Positions 1 through 8,291 of a stretch of DNA of 64,000 bases are shown piece by piece; the first letter of the stretch is position 1; every line of letters starts with the position of its first letter. The position numbers were made by a program, and so were the translations under genes. The notes under the pieces are model-generated. The model had not been told where the DNA came from. It did no database searches and saw nothing but the letters and a program-made list of their open reading frames with translations. Where the stretch lies: NCBI GenBank assembly GCA_017461365.1, contig JAFTYG010000051.1, positions 24,977 through 88,976 of the forward strand, given 5' to 3'. This stretch comes from Clostridia bacterium (GTDB lineage Bacteria; Bacillota; Clostridia; Oscillospirales; CAG-272).

Positions 1-423
1 GTCGGTAGGCTCTGCAACCCATGTGTCGCCCTCGATTACCTCGAACGTAGCGTCCATGATCTCGATCTCGCCTGCCCATGCGCCCTTAGTACCTGTTACT
101 CTGATCTTGGTACCCTTGGTCAGCTTTGCGCTGTCCTCTTCGGTACAAGCCATCTCATAAAGGAAGTAAGCGCCGTCCTCGTCCTGAGCGTAAACGGTGA
201 TCTTGTTGTCCCACCAGGACTGATGAGCCTGAACGTAAGCCTCGATAACTACCTCAGCGTCGATCTCGGCAGCCATGTACTCTTCATAGCTCATAACGGT
301 AACGGTTTCTTCGGTCGTGTTGGACTCTGTCTGGCTCTCCTCGCCGTCTGGGTTCGTGTCAGCACAAGCGACGAACGTGAGAAGCATCAAAAGACCTAAC
401 ATCAAAGCTAAAAACTTTTTCAT
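1..423 (-). CDS. Lipoprotein, 3' end beyond window edge
   Basis: Reading from ATG at 423, 141 codons stay open to the first base, so the C-terminus lies outside the window. The N-terminus has a lysine pair, a hydrophobic stretch and a lipobox ending FVAC with Cys20, so it should be a lipid-anchored extracytoplasmic protein. An acidic, Thr/Ser-rich linker follows. The rest (a Val/Ile/Thr-rich part with a K-G-T-K-I-R-V-T-G segment) resembles OB-fold lipoproteins seen in Clostridia, but I cannot name a function. A GGAG ribosome site precedes the start. It has its own promoter overlapping the stop codon of the upstream binding-protein gene, so it can be expressed apart from the importer. Confidence 0.75.
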   Translation of the reverse strand, partial: MKKFLALMLGLLMLLTFVACADTNPDGEESQTESNTTEETVTVMSYEEYMAAEIDAEVVIEAYVQAHQSWWDNKITVYAQDEDGAYFLYEMACTEEDSAKLTKGTKIRVTGTKGAWAGEIEIMDATFEVIEGDTWVAEPTD

Positions 424-472
424 TTTTTAATCTCCTTTTCGATAATTAAATTTTTAACAAAGATTACCTACT

Positions 473-500
473 ATTATACATTAAAATTCTGAATTGTCAA
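473..500 (-). promoter_or_regulatory. Sigma-A type promoter for the edge lipoprotein
   Basis: On the minus strand TTGACA (500-495) is followed after 16 bases by TATAAT (478-473). The -35 box overlaps the last codon of the upstream solute-binding protein gene. The start codon lies about 50 bases downstream behind a GGAG site. Confidence 0.8.
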
Positions 501-2110
501 GTGATTTTTGAAAATTTTTTCTCTTTTTTCGATTTTTTTACGCGTTCGACTACAATATACGCACCGAGAAGTACCCAAACCCCGCCTATGACCGACAGCA
601 GAGCTACCGAAGCAGTGGGCAGAGGACCGAGCTCGGCTTTGTACGTTGCGGCGTCGGCGCTGAGGTTCAGCTTGTAAAGCGACACCATTTTTTCGTACAG
701 CTCGGAAATAAATTCATCGTTTACGGTCTTCTTACGTCTGATAGCCTTGGTGACCTCCTCGATCATTTGTCCCGCGGCGTTACGCAGAGAAGCAGAGCCG
801 TTGAATACAGGAGTGATGAATGTGTTCTCGGTGTTCTCAAGCAACAGCTTTGTCGCCTGAATTTTGACGTCATAGTAGGTTTCGTTGTCCTCGCCCTCGC
901 GCGACAGATAATCGAGATATGCCTCTGACTGCTGAGCCTGCGCTGTTACGGGAACGTATCCCTCGGTAGCCGCATAAGCAAGCTGTACCTTTTCGGAGAC
1001 GAGATACTGAACGAAGAGCCACGATGCAAGCACCTCCTGCGGATCGTCCTTGTTGAAGATACATACCGACGGGCCCTGAGAGATCATCTTTGGGGACTCG
1101 GTGTCGAACTGCGGAATAGTAGTTACCTCTATATCGAAGTTCACTATGTTGTTTTCGTGTATATCCGAGTTCGGAGCGTCGGTTCCCATCCACGTAGCTC
1201 CCGCCGTCGAGTCTATTGCGAAGATGCACTCGCCCGCGTTCAGATAGTTAGCGGGGTAGCTCGATATTTTGAAGGTCGAAAAGGCTCCGCTCTCGGCGTG
1301 CTCGGCAACCGTGTAAAGGATCTCTTTTGTGGTATCGTTGAATATGCCTATATTTCCGTGCTCGTCGGAATACTCAGCGCCCTTTTGCGCGAGCATCTGT
1401 ATCATCATATTGTCGGTCGACTTGTAGATAAAGGGAATGAGCGTATTCGTGCCGTTGAGGACGTATGTGCCGTCGGCGTTTTTCTTTGTTGCCGCCTCGG
1501 ATACCTCCCATATAAAGTCCCACGTCAGCGTCTCGGGAAGTGTGTAGCCGAGCTTTTCAACGTAGGTCTTGTTTATATAGCAGACCTCCGTAGAGCGCAT
1601 AAAGGGAAGCGCGTAGCATGAGCCGTCAAGATAACATTCCGAGAGAAATTCGGGTATCATCTCGTCCTTTGAGGGAGAGTCAAATCCGACCTCACTTCCG
1701 CCAAGCCCGTAAGCTTCGTCGGTAAGCAGACTGTCGAGAGATACCACAAGCTCCTTGTCCGAGTTATAGGTGGCTATGTGGTCGGGGTAGGTGATGCAGA
1801 TATTCGGAGTTGTCGAGGTCGGGATGTTGGTGATAACGTCGTTGTATATTCGCGAATAGTCGGTGTAGGGCTTTATCGTGATGTGTATGTTGGGATAGAG
1901 CGCCTTAAAATCGGCTATTGCCTCCTTGTAGATGTTAGCCTGAGTGATGTTCGTGTCGTTCTTTGCCCAGAACGTCAGCTCGTATTCACGCGAGGTGTCA
2001 AAGCTCTCGGGTAAGACGAACGCCTCCGCCTCAGCGACCTTGTGGCAGGACGCAAGCGTCGGAAGAAGCGCGACCGACAGTATGAGCAAAAGGCAAATGA
2101 ATTTTTTCAT
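497..2110 (-). CDS. Sugar ABC transporter substrate-binding lipoprotein with C-terminal membrane helix
   Basis: A family 1 extracellular solute-binding protein of 537 residues, expected to capture a sugar or oligosaccharide outside the cell and deliver it to the two permeases upstream. It starts with a signal peptide and lipobox (LASC, Cys22). The body has the usual binding-protein features, such as an NKTYVEKLGY segment and a W-rich C-lobe. Unusually, a hydrophobic segment near residues 503-524 is followed by a Lys-rich tail (VKKSKKEKK). The protein therefore seems anchored at both ends, which is not usual for the family. The start codon overlaps the stop of the preceding permease by four bases (ATGA), showing tight operon coupling. 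The exact substrate cannot be read. Confidence 0.9.
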   Translation of the reverse strand: MKKFICLLLILSVALLPTLASCHKVAEAEAFVLPESFDTSREYELTFWAKNDTNITQANIYKEAIADFKALYPNIHITIKPYTDYSRIYNDVITNIPTSTTPNICITYPDHIATYNSDKELVVSLDSLLTDEAYGLGGSEVGFDSPSKDEMIPEFLSECYLDGSCYALPFMRSTEVCYINKTYVEKLGYTLPETLTWDFIWEVSEAATKKNADGTYVLNGTNTLIPFIYKSTDNMMIQMLAQKGAEYSDEHGNIGIFNDTTKEILYTVAEHAESGAFSTFKISSYPANYLNAGECIFAIDSTAGATWMGTDAPNSDIHENNIVNFDIEVTTIPQFDTESPKMISQGPSVCIFNKDDPQEVLASWLFVQYLVSEKVQLAYAATEGYVPVTAQAQQSEAYLDYLSREGEDNETYYDVKIQATKLLLENTENTFITPVFNGSASLRNAAGQMIEEVTKAIRRKKTVNDEFISELYEKMVSLYKLNLSADAATYKAELGPLPTASVALLSVIGGVWVLLGAYIVVERVKKSKKEKKFSKIT

Positions 2111-2979
2111 CCCTTTGTACCTCCTCTCGAAACTCCCGCCATGATCTTTTTGCGGAAGATAAGGAATATAACGATAAGGGGCAGGGAAATAACTACGACC
2201 GCCGCCATCATCGCGGGGATGTTCTCGCGTCCGAAGCCGTTTTCTCTTATCTCCTGTATTCCGTTAGATACAAGGAAGTAGTTCTGGTCGTCCGTGATAA
2301 GACGTGGCCAGACGTAGGAGTTCCAGCACTCGATGACCTTAAGTATCATAACCGTTATGATGGTGGGCTTGCAGATGGGGAGCATTACCTTAAAGAGATA
2401 TTTGAGGTCGGACGTGCCGTCGACCTTTGCCGCATAGTAGAGCTCGTCAGGTACCTGTGAGAAGTTTTCCTTTAATAGATAGATGTAAAACACCGAGGTC
2501 ACCGAGGGCAGTATAAGTCCCATAAAGGTGTTTCGCATATCCATATTCGTCACCGTCACGAAGTTCGTTATGATAACGAGCTCGTTTGGTATCATCATAA
2601 GAGAAAGGAAAAGCGTAAAGAGCAGGTTCTTGCCTCTGAAATTGAGCCGCGCAAAGGCGTACGCCGCAAGCGTAATGACTATCATCATAAGCGCCGTCGT
2701 AGCCACGGTGAATATGAGCGTATTCAGAAAATACTTGCCCAAGGGAACGTCAGAGAATGCTTTGATATAGTTTTCAAAGGTCGGTGAGAGGGTAAAGAGC
2801 TTGGGAGTATATTCGGAGACGTACTCGCTGTAACTCTTGAAGGATGAAAGGATCATCCAATAGAACGGGAAGAGCACCGCAAGCGCCCAGAGAGACAGGA
2901 AAGCGTAAAGAATGACGTTTGTCACGGTCTTGCCGACCTTTTGGCGCTTCGCCGTTTTTTCAATGTCAACAGTATTCAT
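2107..2979 (-). CDS. Carbohydrate ABC transporter permease, MalG type
   Basis: Inner-membrane permease of the CUT1 family, about 290 residues with six hydrophobic segments. The EAA loop that docks the ATPase is visible as AAKVDGTSDLKYLFKVMLPICKP-like sequence around two thirds of the length. It pairs with the MalF-type permease immediately upstream. I chose ATG at 2979, preceded by GAGGGGAGGAA, over a TTG at 2997 that overlaps the upstream stop codon and lacks a well-placed ribosome site. Its stop overlaps the start of the binding protein. Confidence 0.93.
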   Translation of the reverse strand: MNTVDIEKTAKRQKVGKTVTNVILYAFLSLWALAVLFPFYWMILSSFKSYSEYVSEYTPKLFTLSPTFENYIKAFSDVPLGKYFLNTLIFTVATTALMMIVITLAAYAFARLNFRGKNLLFTLFLSLMMIPNELVIITNFVTVTNMDMRNTFMGLILPSVTSVFYIYLLKENFSQVPDELYYAAKVDGTSDLKYLFKVMLPICKPTIITVMILKVIECWNSYVWPRLITDDQNYFLVSNGIQEIRENGFGRENIPAMMAAVVVISLPLIVIFLIFRKKIMAGVSRGGTKG

Positions 2980-2993
2980 TTTTTCCTCCCCTC

Positions 2994-3884
2994 TCAATAG
3001 TGGACGTTTTTCTTACTTACCAGAAGATTTATGCAGGTTATGGTAAGCACGATAACGAAGAGTATTATTGCCGCCGCAGCCGCGTAGGACGGGTATCCGC
3101 CTCCCTCGCCGTAGAGCATATCGTAGATGTAGCCGACTATGGTGTTCATCTCCGCAACGTTGAGCTCTGTGCCGAAGATAGCCACTGCGTCACTATACGC
3201 CTTGAACGCGCCGATAAAGCCCGTTATGATAAGGTAGAAGAGCGTAGGTGAGATCATCGGCAGAGTTATTTTTGTAAAGATACGCCACTTGCCCGTGCCG
3301 TCGACCTTTGCGGCGTTGTAGTAATTTTCGTTCACCGACGCCAGCGCCGAGGTTAGTATTAGTATCTTAAATGGCATTACCGTCCATATGGTATATAGGC
3401 AAAGGACGAACATCTTTGCTATGTACGGGCCCTCGATAAAGTCGATGGGGTTCACGCCGAAAAGCCCGAGCAGCATATTTACAAGTCCCAGCGAGTGGTC
3501 CGTCTTGTCGAAAAGTATCATAAATACAAGACCGACCGCCAAGGTGTTCGTAACGTATGGCAGAAAATATACCGTCTGGAAAAGATTGCGCAGCCATTTT
3601 ATCGAGCTGAGAGCCAACGATATGAGGAGTGAAAACACCGTTGAGAGCGGTACGGTTATCGCCACAAGTATAAAGGTGTTTTTCAGCGCTTGGAGAAAAT
3701 ATTCGTCGTGCAGGACGTAGGAGTAGTTGTAAAGTCCTATGCCGAAGGACGTGCCCGAGGCCGAGTTGTAGCCCTCCTCAAGCGAGTATATGAATACGTC
3801 GACGAGAGGGTAGAGCATAAATACCCCGAGAAATAGTATGGCGGGCAGAAGATAGAGCCACGCTTTAATGCTTCGTTTTTCCAT
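2994..3884 (-). CDS. Carbohydrate ABC transporter permease, MalF/UgpA type
   Basis: A 296-residue integral membrane protein that should form the heterodimeric import channel with the next gene. Six hydrophobic stretches are visible, the first near residues 9-28 (WLYLLPAILFLGVFMLYPL). The EAA motif (NAAKVDGTGKWRIFTKITLP) sits in the last cytoplasmic loop, where it contacts the ATPase. The gene lies 11 bases after the ATPase gene and ends 14 bases before the preferred start of the second permease. This is the standard order of a CUT1 sugar importer; substrate unknown. Confidence 0.93.
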   Translation of the reverse strand: MEKRSIKAWLYLLPAILFLGVFMLYPLVDVFIYSLEEGYNSASGTSFGIGLYNYSYVLHDEYFLQALKNTFILVAITVPLSTVFSLLISLALSSIKWLRNLFQTVYFLPYVTNTLAVGLVFMILFDKTDHSLGLVNMLLGLFGVNPIDFIEGPYIAKMFVLCLYTIWTVMPFKILILTSALASVNENYYNAAKVDGTGKWRIFTKITLPMISPTLFYLIITGFIGAFKAYSDAVAIFGTELNVAEMNTIVGYIYDMLYGEGGGYPSYAAAAAIILFVIVLTITCINLLVSKKNVHY

Positions 3885-3895
3885 ATGCGCCTCCG

Positions 3896-4993
3896 TTATT
3901 CGCCGTCGGTGCCGATGCGCGCCTCTGTTTCTCTGTCAAATACGTAGAGCTTTGAGGGCTTTACTGAGAAACGGATCTCTTTTTGTGTTACGTCTATTTT
4001 TGCGTCGGAATTTATTATCGAGCGGATGGTGACACCCTTTGCCGATGGATGCGCCGAGAGTATGCTTATATCTCTGCCCATAACGTCGATGCCCTTGAGC
4101 TCACAGCAAAGCGCGCCGTTTTCGTCGGGAATAAAGCCCTCGGGACGGATGCCGACAAAAACCGAGCGGTCGGGAGCGCTTACGGACATTACGCGGTCCT
4201 CACCGATAAAGAGGCTTCCTGCGCGTATCTCGCCCTCGAAAACGTTGATGGGGGGAGTTCCGAGGAAGCGCGCGACAAAGAGATTTACGGGATCGTCATA
4301 GACCTCCTGAGGCTTTCCCGCCTGCTGAGGTACGCCGTCCTTCATAACTACGATGAGGTCGGAAATGCTCAGCGCCTCCTCCTGGTCGTGCGTGACGAAA
4401 ACGGTGGTGATGCCCGTCTCGCGCTGTATCCTCTTTATTTCCTCTCTTGTCTGTAGGCGCAGACGTGCGTCGAGGTTTGAGAGCGGCTCGTCAAGAAGAA
4501 GCACACGGGGCATCTTGACAAGCGCTCGGGCAATGGCAACTCTCTGCTGTTGACCTCCAGAAAGCTCGGCGGGCTTTCTGTCCATAAGTCCCTCTATTTG
4601 CACGAGCCTTGCGACCTCGAGTGCCTTTGCCTTCATCTCTGCCTTTGAGGGCTTGTCCTTGCCCTTGATGTTTTGCAGAGGGAAGATTATGTTCTGCTCG
4701 ACCGTCAGGTGAGGATAAAGCGCGTAGTTCTGGAATACCATTCCGACGCCTCTTTTTTCGGGGGGGAGAGAGGTGACGTCATCGTCCCCGAAAAAGATCT
4801 TGCCCTCTGTGGGAGTCTGTAAGCCGCAGATAAGGTTCAGCGTTGTACTCTTGCCGCAGCCCGACGGGCCGAGAAGTCCTATGAGCGTGCCGTCGGGGAT
4901 CTCGAAGCTGAAATTGTCGAGAGCCGTGACCTCTTTGCCCTTTTTACCCCTCGGGGGATATTTTTTTGTAAGATTTTGCAGTACGACCTTCAT
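3896..4993 (-). CDS. ABC transporter ATPase, MalK/UgpC/MsmX family
   Basis: A 365-residue ATPase that energises the sugar importer encoded next to it. Visible motifs: Walker A GPSGCGKS at 42-49, Q-loop FQNYALYPHL near 88, signature LSGGQQQR at 144-151, Walker B VLLLDEP with Asp168/Glu169, and H-loop THDQEEAL. The C-terminal part (after about 240) is the TOBE-type regulatory domain of MalK relatives. It is the first gene of the operon, with a strong promoter at 5077-5049. Clostridial MsmX-like ATPases often serve several importers, so it may not be exclusive to this system. Confidence 0.95.
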   Translation of the reverse strand: MKVVLQNLTKKYPPRGKKGKEVTALDNFSFEIPDGTLIGLLGPSGCGKSTTLNLICGLQTPTEGKIFFGDDDVTSLPPEKRGVGMVFQNYALYPHLTVEQNIIFPLQNIKGKDKPSKAEMKAKALEVARLVQIEGLMDRKPAELSGGQQQRVAIARALVKMPRVLLLDEPLSNLDARLRLQTREEIKRIQRETGITTVFVTHDQEEALSISDLIVVMKDGVPQQAGKPQEVYDDPVNLFVARFLGTPPINVFEGEIRAGSLFIGEDRVMSVSAPDRSVFVGIRPEGFIPDENGALCCELKGIDVMGRDISILSAHPSAKGVTIRSIINSDAKIDVTQKEIRFSVKPSKLYVFDRETEARIGTDGE

Positions 4994-5048
4994 TTTATTT
5001 CCTTTCCTGTTAAAGCTTTGGATTGTTTGGAAAATACAGATTGATTAA

Positions 5049-5077
5049 ATTTTAACACATAAATAGAATTTTGTCAA
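5049..5077 (-). promoter_or_regulatory. Promoter of the sugar ABC importer operon
   Basis: Minus strand TTGACA (5077-5072), 17-base spacer, TAAAAT (5054-5049): a near-consensus sigma-A promoter about 55 bases before the ATPase start. It is back-to-back with the promoter of the HAD gene. No clear operator is visible. Confidence 0.85.
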
Positions 5078-5127
5078 GATTTTCGTAATGATATGATGTA
5101 ATATGAGGCCGATTTTTGAAAAAAGGC

Positions 5128-5156
5128 TTGATTAAAGTGTGAATTCGTGGTAAAAT
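5128..5156 (+). promoter_or_regulatory. Promoter of the HAD phosphatase gene
   Basis: TTGATT at 5128, exactly 17 bases, then TAAAAT at 5151. An AAGGAGG ribosome site at about 5180 precedes the ATG at 5195. Confidence 0.8.
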
Positions 5157-5194
5157 GTAGATAACGGAATGTAAAACGTAAGGAGGATCTAACA

Positions 5195-5983
5195 ATGGAC
5201 AAATATGAAGCGTTGCGCGCAAAAAGTAATTTCATATGTGATATGGACGGAGTTATATATCACGGAAATATGCTTATCCCTCATGTAAAGGAATTTATTG
5301 ATTGGCTTGAAACGAACGGAAAGAATTATCTCTTTCTGACAAACGGCTCGGGACGCTCTCCCCGTGAGCTTGCTCAGAAGCTCGCAAGGCTCGGACTTGA
5401 GGTAGGCGAGGAGCATTTTTATACGAGCGCTCAGGCAACGGCGTCCTTCCTTGCGAGTCAGTGCGAGGGCGGATCGGCGTACGTTATCGGTGAGCCCGGA
5501 CTTACTTACGCTCTTTATGAGGCGGGCTTTAGCATGAACGACATAAATCCCGACTACGTTGTATTCGGTTCGAGCAAATCTCTCAATTACGAGCAGATAG
5601 AGAAGGCGTCGAGGTTGGTTATGAACGGCGCAAAGCTCATCGGAACGAACAGTGACCTTGTCGATCCCTCGGAGGACGGCATAGTTCCCGCCTGCCGCGC
5701 GCTTATCTCGCCTATCGAGCTGACGACGGGCAGACAGGCGTATTACGTCGGAAAGCCCAATCCTCTTATGATGCGCCACGCATTGAAGCGCCTCGGATGC
5801 CACCGTATCGACGCGGCAATAATCGGAGATAGAATGGATACCGATATTATTGCGGGGCTTGAGACCGAGATGGACACGGTGCTCGTGCTGTCGGGTGTTA
5901 CAAAAATGGAAGACCTCGATAAGTTCCCCTACCGCCCGAAATACATCGTGCGCGACGTCGGCGTTATCGCGGGAATTGAATAA
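5195..5983 (+). CDS. HAD-IIA family hydrolase (NagD-like)
   Basis: A 262-residue cytoplasmic phosphatase of the NagD/HAD-IIA group, which dephosphorylates sugar phosphates, nucleotides or similar metabolites. Motif I is CDMDGVIYHG (Asp16, Asp18), motif II is FLTNGSGRSPRE (Asn-Gly-Ser), the motif III lysine lies in VGKPNP, and motif IV is IGDRMDTDI. Length is normal for the family. It is a single-gene transcription unit: its own promoter upstream and a strong terminator directly after the stop codon. Being divergent from a sugar importer fits a role in sugar-phosphate housekeeping, but the substrate is unknown. Confidence 0.93.
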   Translation: MDKYEALRAKSNFICDMDGVIYHGNMLIPHVKEFIDWLETNGKNYLFLTNGSGRSPRELAQKLARLGLEVGEEHFYTSAQATASFLASQCEGGSAYVIGEPGLTYALYEAGFSMNDINPDYVVFGSSKSLNYEQIEKASRLVMNGAKLIGTNSDLVDPSEDGIVPACRALISPIELTTGRQAYYVGKPNPLMMRHALKRLGCHRIDAAIIGDRMDTDIIAGLETEMDTVLVLSGVTKMEDLDKFPYRPKYIVRDVGVIAGIE

Positions 5984-5985
5984 AA

Positions 5986-6012
5986 AAACTGCCCTACGGG
6001 GCAGTTTTTTTT
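5986..6012 (+). terminator. Rho-independent terminator after HAD gene
   Basis: A perfect 9-base stem AAACTGCCC / GGGCAGTTT with a 4-base loop is followed by a run of T residues. It starts two bases after the stop codon. Confidence 0.92.
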
Positions 6013-6027
6013 AATGCAAAATGTGTT

Positions 6028-6370
6028 TAAATTTGAGTTTATCTTTTTCGCTTGCGCGAAAAGGCACGAACATAGTTCGTGCGGTAAGTGCGTCAAATTT
6101 GAGTTTATCGAACAGATTGTATTGGTGGACGAACTAACATTTAGCCTTCTCCCGTGGAGAAGGTGCCGAGCTTGCGAGGCGGATGAGGAGATCGCTATTT
6201 GTACAAGTCTCGAGCTCCTCATCCGTCACTCCTTCGTCGTGCCACCTTCTCCACGGGAGAAGGCTTTTTGTTACTTTGCCCCCGTTGGGGGTGTGCGAAC
6301 ATATCAATATCCCCGCACGAACTGTGTTCGTGCCTTTTCGCCAACGGCGAAAAAGATAAACTCCAATTTA
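6028..6370. repeat. Nested palindromic element with long terminal inverted repeats
   Basis: This gene-free stretch is one large imperfect palindrome. The left arm (6029-6083) holds TTTGAGTTTATC, a TTTTCGC...GCGAAAA stem and GCACGAAC...GTTCGTGC. The right arm (6313-6370) is its near reverse complement, ending in GATAAACTCCAATTTA. A second copy of the TTTGAGTTTATCG end lies at 6094-6110, suggesting one element inserted into another. The right end reaches the stop codon of the Gx gene. No reading frame here has a convincing start or codon pattern. It is most likely a non-autonomous mobile element (MITE-like). Confidence 0.7.
6143..6265. repeat. Inner hairpin element with AGCCTTCTCC arms
   Basis: Arms 6143-6166 and 6239-6265 are perfect complements over the AGCCTTCTCCCGTGGAGAAGG core. 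A second pair (GCGGATGAGGAG with CTCCTCATCCG) lies inside them. A short relative of the same arm pair occurs upstream of rnfC (12442-12465). Confidence 0.75.
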
Positions 6371-6862
6371 CTGTTTCACATTTACTCTTTTCACCACAAC
6401 CCCCGCGCAGATGCCTATAACAATCCCCGCAAGTGTGCCCGTGAGGACGAGGACGGGGAGGTAATATGCGATCTTCGCCGTACCGACAAGCAGGCAAGCG
6501 ACGGCTATCTGCCCTGCGTTGTGGGCAACGCCGCCAACGACGCTTATACCTACAGCAGACAGTGGCGTGATTTTTTTGAGAATGATCATAAGCGAGAGGC
6601 TGAGCGCCGCTCCCGCAAGACCGTAGAGCATACTTACAAGGCTTCCGAAGAGTAGGGAGACAAGGACTATCCGCACAAGTGAGACAAGAACTGCCTCCTT
6701 TGCGCCGAACCTGTAAAGCGCGAACATTACCGCGATATTGGCAAGCCCTATCTTTATACCGGGGACGGCGGTAAAGGAGGGAAGCTTGCTTTCGATAAAT
6801 GACAGTAGCATCGCCGCGGCGACCGTCATAGAGAGGGCGGCGAGCTTTTGTGTTTTGTTCAT
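6368..6862 (-). CDS. Gx transporter family / heptaprenyl diphosphate synthase component I-like membrane protein
   Basis: About 164 residues, almost entirely hydrophobic with five or so membrane segments, matching the Hpre_diP_synt_I family (also called Gx transporter). The conserved stretch GIKIGLANIAVMFALYRFG follows the first helices. The family resembles small ECF-type substrate-binding membrane subunits. In Clostridia it typically sits beside a NusG-II protein, ApbE and Rnf, as here. I chose ATG at 6862 behind TAAGGAGG. The gene follows the NusG-II gene after about 10 bases. Molecular function is not established; a link to quinone/isoprenoid or redox cofactor supply is inference. Confidence 0.8.
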   Translation of the reverse strand: MNKTQKLAALSMTVAAAMLLSFIESKLPSFTAVPGIKIGLANIAVMFALYRFGAKEAVLVSLVRIVLVSLLFGSLVSMLYGLAGAALSLSLMIILKKITPLSAVGISVVGGVAHNAGQIAVACLLVGTAKIAYYLPVLVLTGTLAGIVIGICAGVVVKRVNVKQ

Positions 6863-6872
6863 ACGCGCCTCC

Positions 6873-7238
6873 TTACGACACAAGGTCGACGCCGTCGGCG
6901 TCCTTACCTATGACCGAAACAGAGAGGCGGTTGGGCAAACACACGGTACTCTCACCAACGTGGCTTATGCGTTCCGCTTTTACGCAGGTCTTGTCGGGAC
7001 AATCGGCATCGCGTATGTACGCCTCTCCGTCCTCTATGACGAGGATGTTCGTGCCGCCGTTGAGGATATATTCTCCGTCCTCGGAAAGGGAATATACCGC
7101 AACCGTTTTGCCGTCTATCTCGACCTGCACGCTTTTGCCGTCCTCACGGAATATAAGCAGAAAGACAATGGCCACCGCAGAGATAAAAATAAGGGAGGCT
7201 ATGAGAATGATGTCGTAACGATGATTTTTTAGCTTCAT
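6873..7238 (-). CDS. NusG domain II-containing membrane-anchored protein
   Basis: A small protein of about 121 residues with one N-terminal membrane helix (IILIASLIFISAVAIVFLLI) and an extracytoplasmic NusG-II domain. The domain carries the typical C-x4-C pair (DADCPDKTC) followed by SHVGESTVCLPNRLSV. It is not the transcription factor NusG; this family is commonly encoded with Rnf/ApbE genes in Firmicutes. Start chosen at ATG 7238, eight bases after GGAGG; an in-frame ATG at 7244 is too close to that site. It is probably co-transcribed with the Gx gene. Its biochemical role is unknown. Confidence 0.85.
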   Translation of the reverse strand: MKLKNHRYDIILIASLIFISAVAIVFLLIFREDGKSVQVEIDGKTVAVYSLSEDGEYILNGGTNILVIEDGEAYIRDADCPDKTCVKAERISHVGESTVCLPNRLSVSVIGKDADGVDLVS

Positions 7239-7267
7239 TTTCATAACCTCCGATTTGAGCTGAATGA

Positions 7268-7454
7268 ACAATGCACAATGTATAATGCACAGTTAAGGTA
7301 GCTTTTGCTTAAGGCAAAAGCTATTTAATAATATATCCGTGTATTATAAAATGTGACGTAACCGTTAAATTATATTGCTTTTATGATAAATTTGCTTTTC
7401 GATCACGAAAAGCTACCTCAATTGTGCATTGTGTATTGTACATTATGCATTATA
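7268..7454. repeat. Palindromic GCATTGTGCAT element, copy 1
   Basis: Ends are AATGCACAATG...TAATGCACA on the left and TTGTGCATTGTG...CATTATGCATTAT on the right, as inverted repeats. Inside are two stems: AGCTTTTGCTTAAGGCAAAAGCT and GCTTTTCGATCACGAAAAGC. The copy at 13638-13852 contains the same modules in reverse-complement order. No coding potential. It separates rnfB from the NusG-II gene. Confidence 0.8.
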
Positions 7455-7458
7455 TTTT

Positions 7459-8280
7459 TTAGTTTCCGCCCTTATCAAGCCCGCATTTGAAATTGACGTC
7501 GTGAATACACTTCGTCGGGCAGACCTCGGCGCACTTTCCGCAAGAGATACATTTATTGTAGTTTATGACCGCTAAATTATCAACGACGGCGATAGCTCCC
7601 TCGGGGCAGGTACGCGCGCACTTACCGCAAGCGATACATCCGTTTGTGCAATATTTTCTTGTAAGCGCGCCCTTGTCCCTGTTCGAGCAGGCAACGGCTA
7701 CGCGCGAGTCGATATTCAGAAGATGGATAAGATTATTCGGACAGGTGCGAACGCATATGCCGCAGCCGATACAAAGCGCGGGATCGACCTTTGCCACCCC
7801 GTCTGTCACGGATATTGCTCCTTTGGGGCAGACCGATACGCAATCGCCGTAGCCGAGACAGGCGTAAGCGCACGCCTTGTCGCCCGAATAGGTCATATCC
7901 GCGGTACGGCAGGAAAGATGTCCCTGATAGTTGTATTTACGCTCGACGGCGTTGCAGTTTCCGTTACAGTAAACGTACGCTACGCGTTCGGTGACAGCGC
8001 CCGCCTTTACTCCGAGTATCTCGGAGATCGCCCTTGCCGCCTCGCCGCCTCCGGGGACGCAGAGGGAGGTCGACGTGCTCTTGCCCTCGGCAAGAGCCTT
8101 TGCGTAGGCGTCGCATCCGCTGTATCCGCAAGCGCCGCAGTTAGCGCCCGGGAGACATTCGCGGATAGGGGCGAATTTTTCGTTTTCCTTAACACCGAAG
8201 AAGGTCGAGGCTAAGGTGAGAAGCACTGCCGCAACGATAGCGATAACGGCAAGCACAAGTATGGGTATAAGAATTTCCAT
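7459..8280 (-). CDS. rnfB: Rnf complex subunit B, iron-sulfur ferredoxin-like
   Basis: A 273-residue membrane-anchored electron-entry subunit of the ion-translocating ferredoxin:NAD oxidoreductase. A single N-terminal helix (about 4-25) is followed by the Fe-S motif CLPGANCGACGYSGC typical of RnfB. Several 4Fe-4S ferredoxin motifs come next (CIGCGICVRTCP, CIACGKCARTCP, CISCGKCAEVCP), plus a CLGYGDCVSVCP variant. It is thought to take electrons from reduced ferredoxin. Last gene of the rnfCDGEAB block, which is the common clostridial order; starts 11 bases after rnfA. Confidence 0.96.
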   Translation of the reverse strand: MEILIPILVLAVIAIVAAVLLTLASTFFGVKENEKFAPIRECLPGANCGACGYSGCDAYAKALAEGKSTSTSLCVPGGGEAARAISEILGVKAGAVTERVAYVYCNGNCNAVERKYNYQGHLSCRTADMTYSGDKACAYACLGYGDCVSVCPKGAISVTDGVAKVDPALCIGCGICVRTCPNNLIHLLNIDSRVAVACSNRDKGALTRKYCTNGCIACGKCARTCPEGAIAVVDNLAVINYNKCISCGKCAEVCPTKCIHDVNFKCGLDKGGN

Positions 8281-8291
8281 ATCCGACCTCC

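Noticed and set aside
870-1621. Open frames on both strands inside the solute-binding protein gene
   Set aside because: They are shadows of a clear family 1 binding protein, lack ribosome sites and give Arg/Val-rich sequences without family features.
6014-6655. A 213-codon plus-strand frame across the repeat region into the Gx gene
   Set aside because: It reads through palindromic DNA and antisense to a well-supported membrane protein; no ribosome site.
6873-7238. Reading the NusG-II gene as transcription factor NusG
   Set aside because: Only domain II with a membrane anchor is present; there is no NGN or KOW domain.
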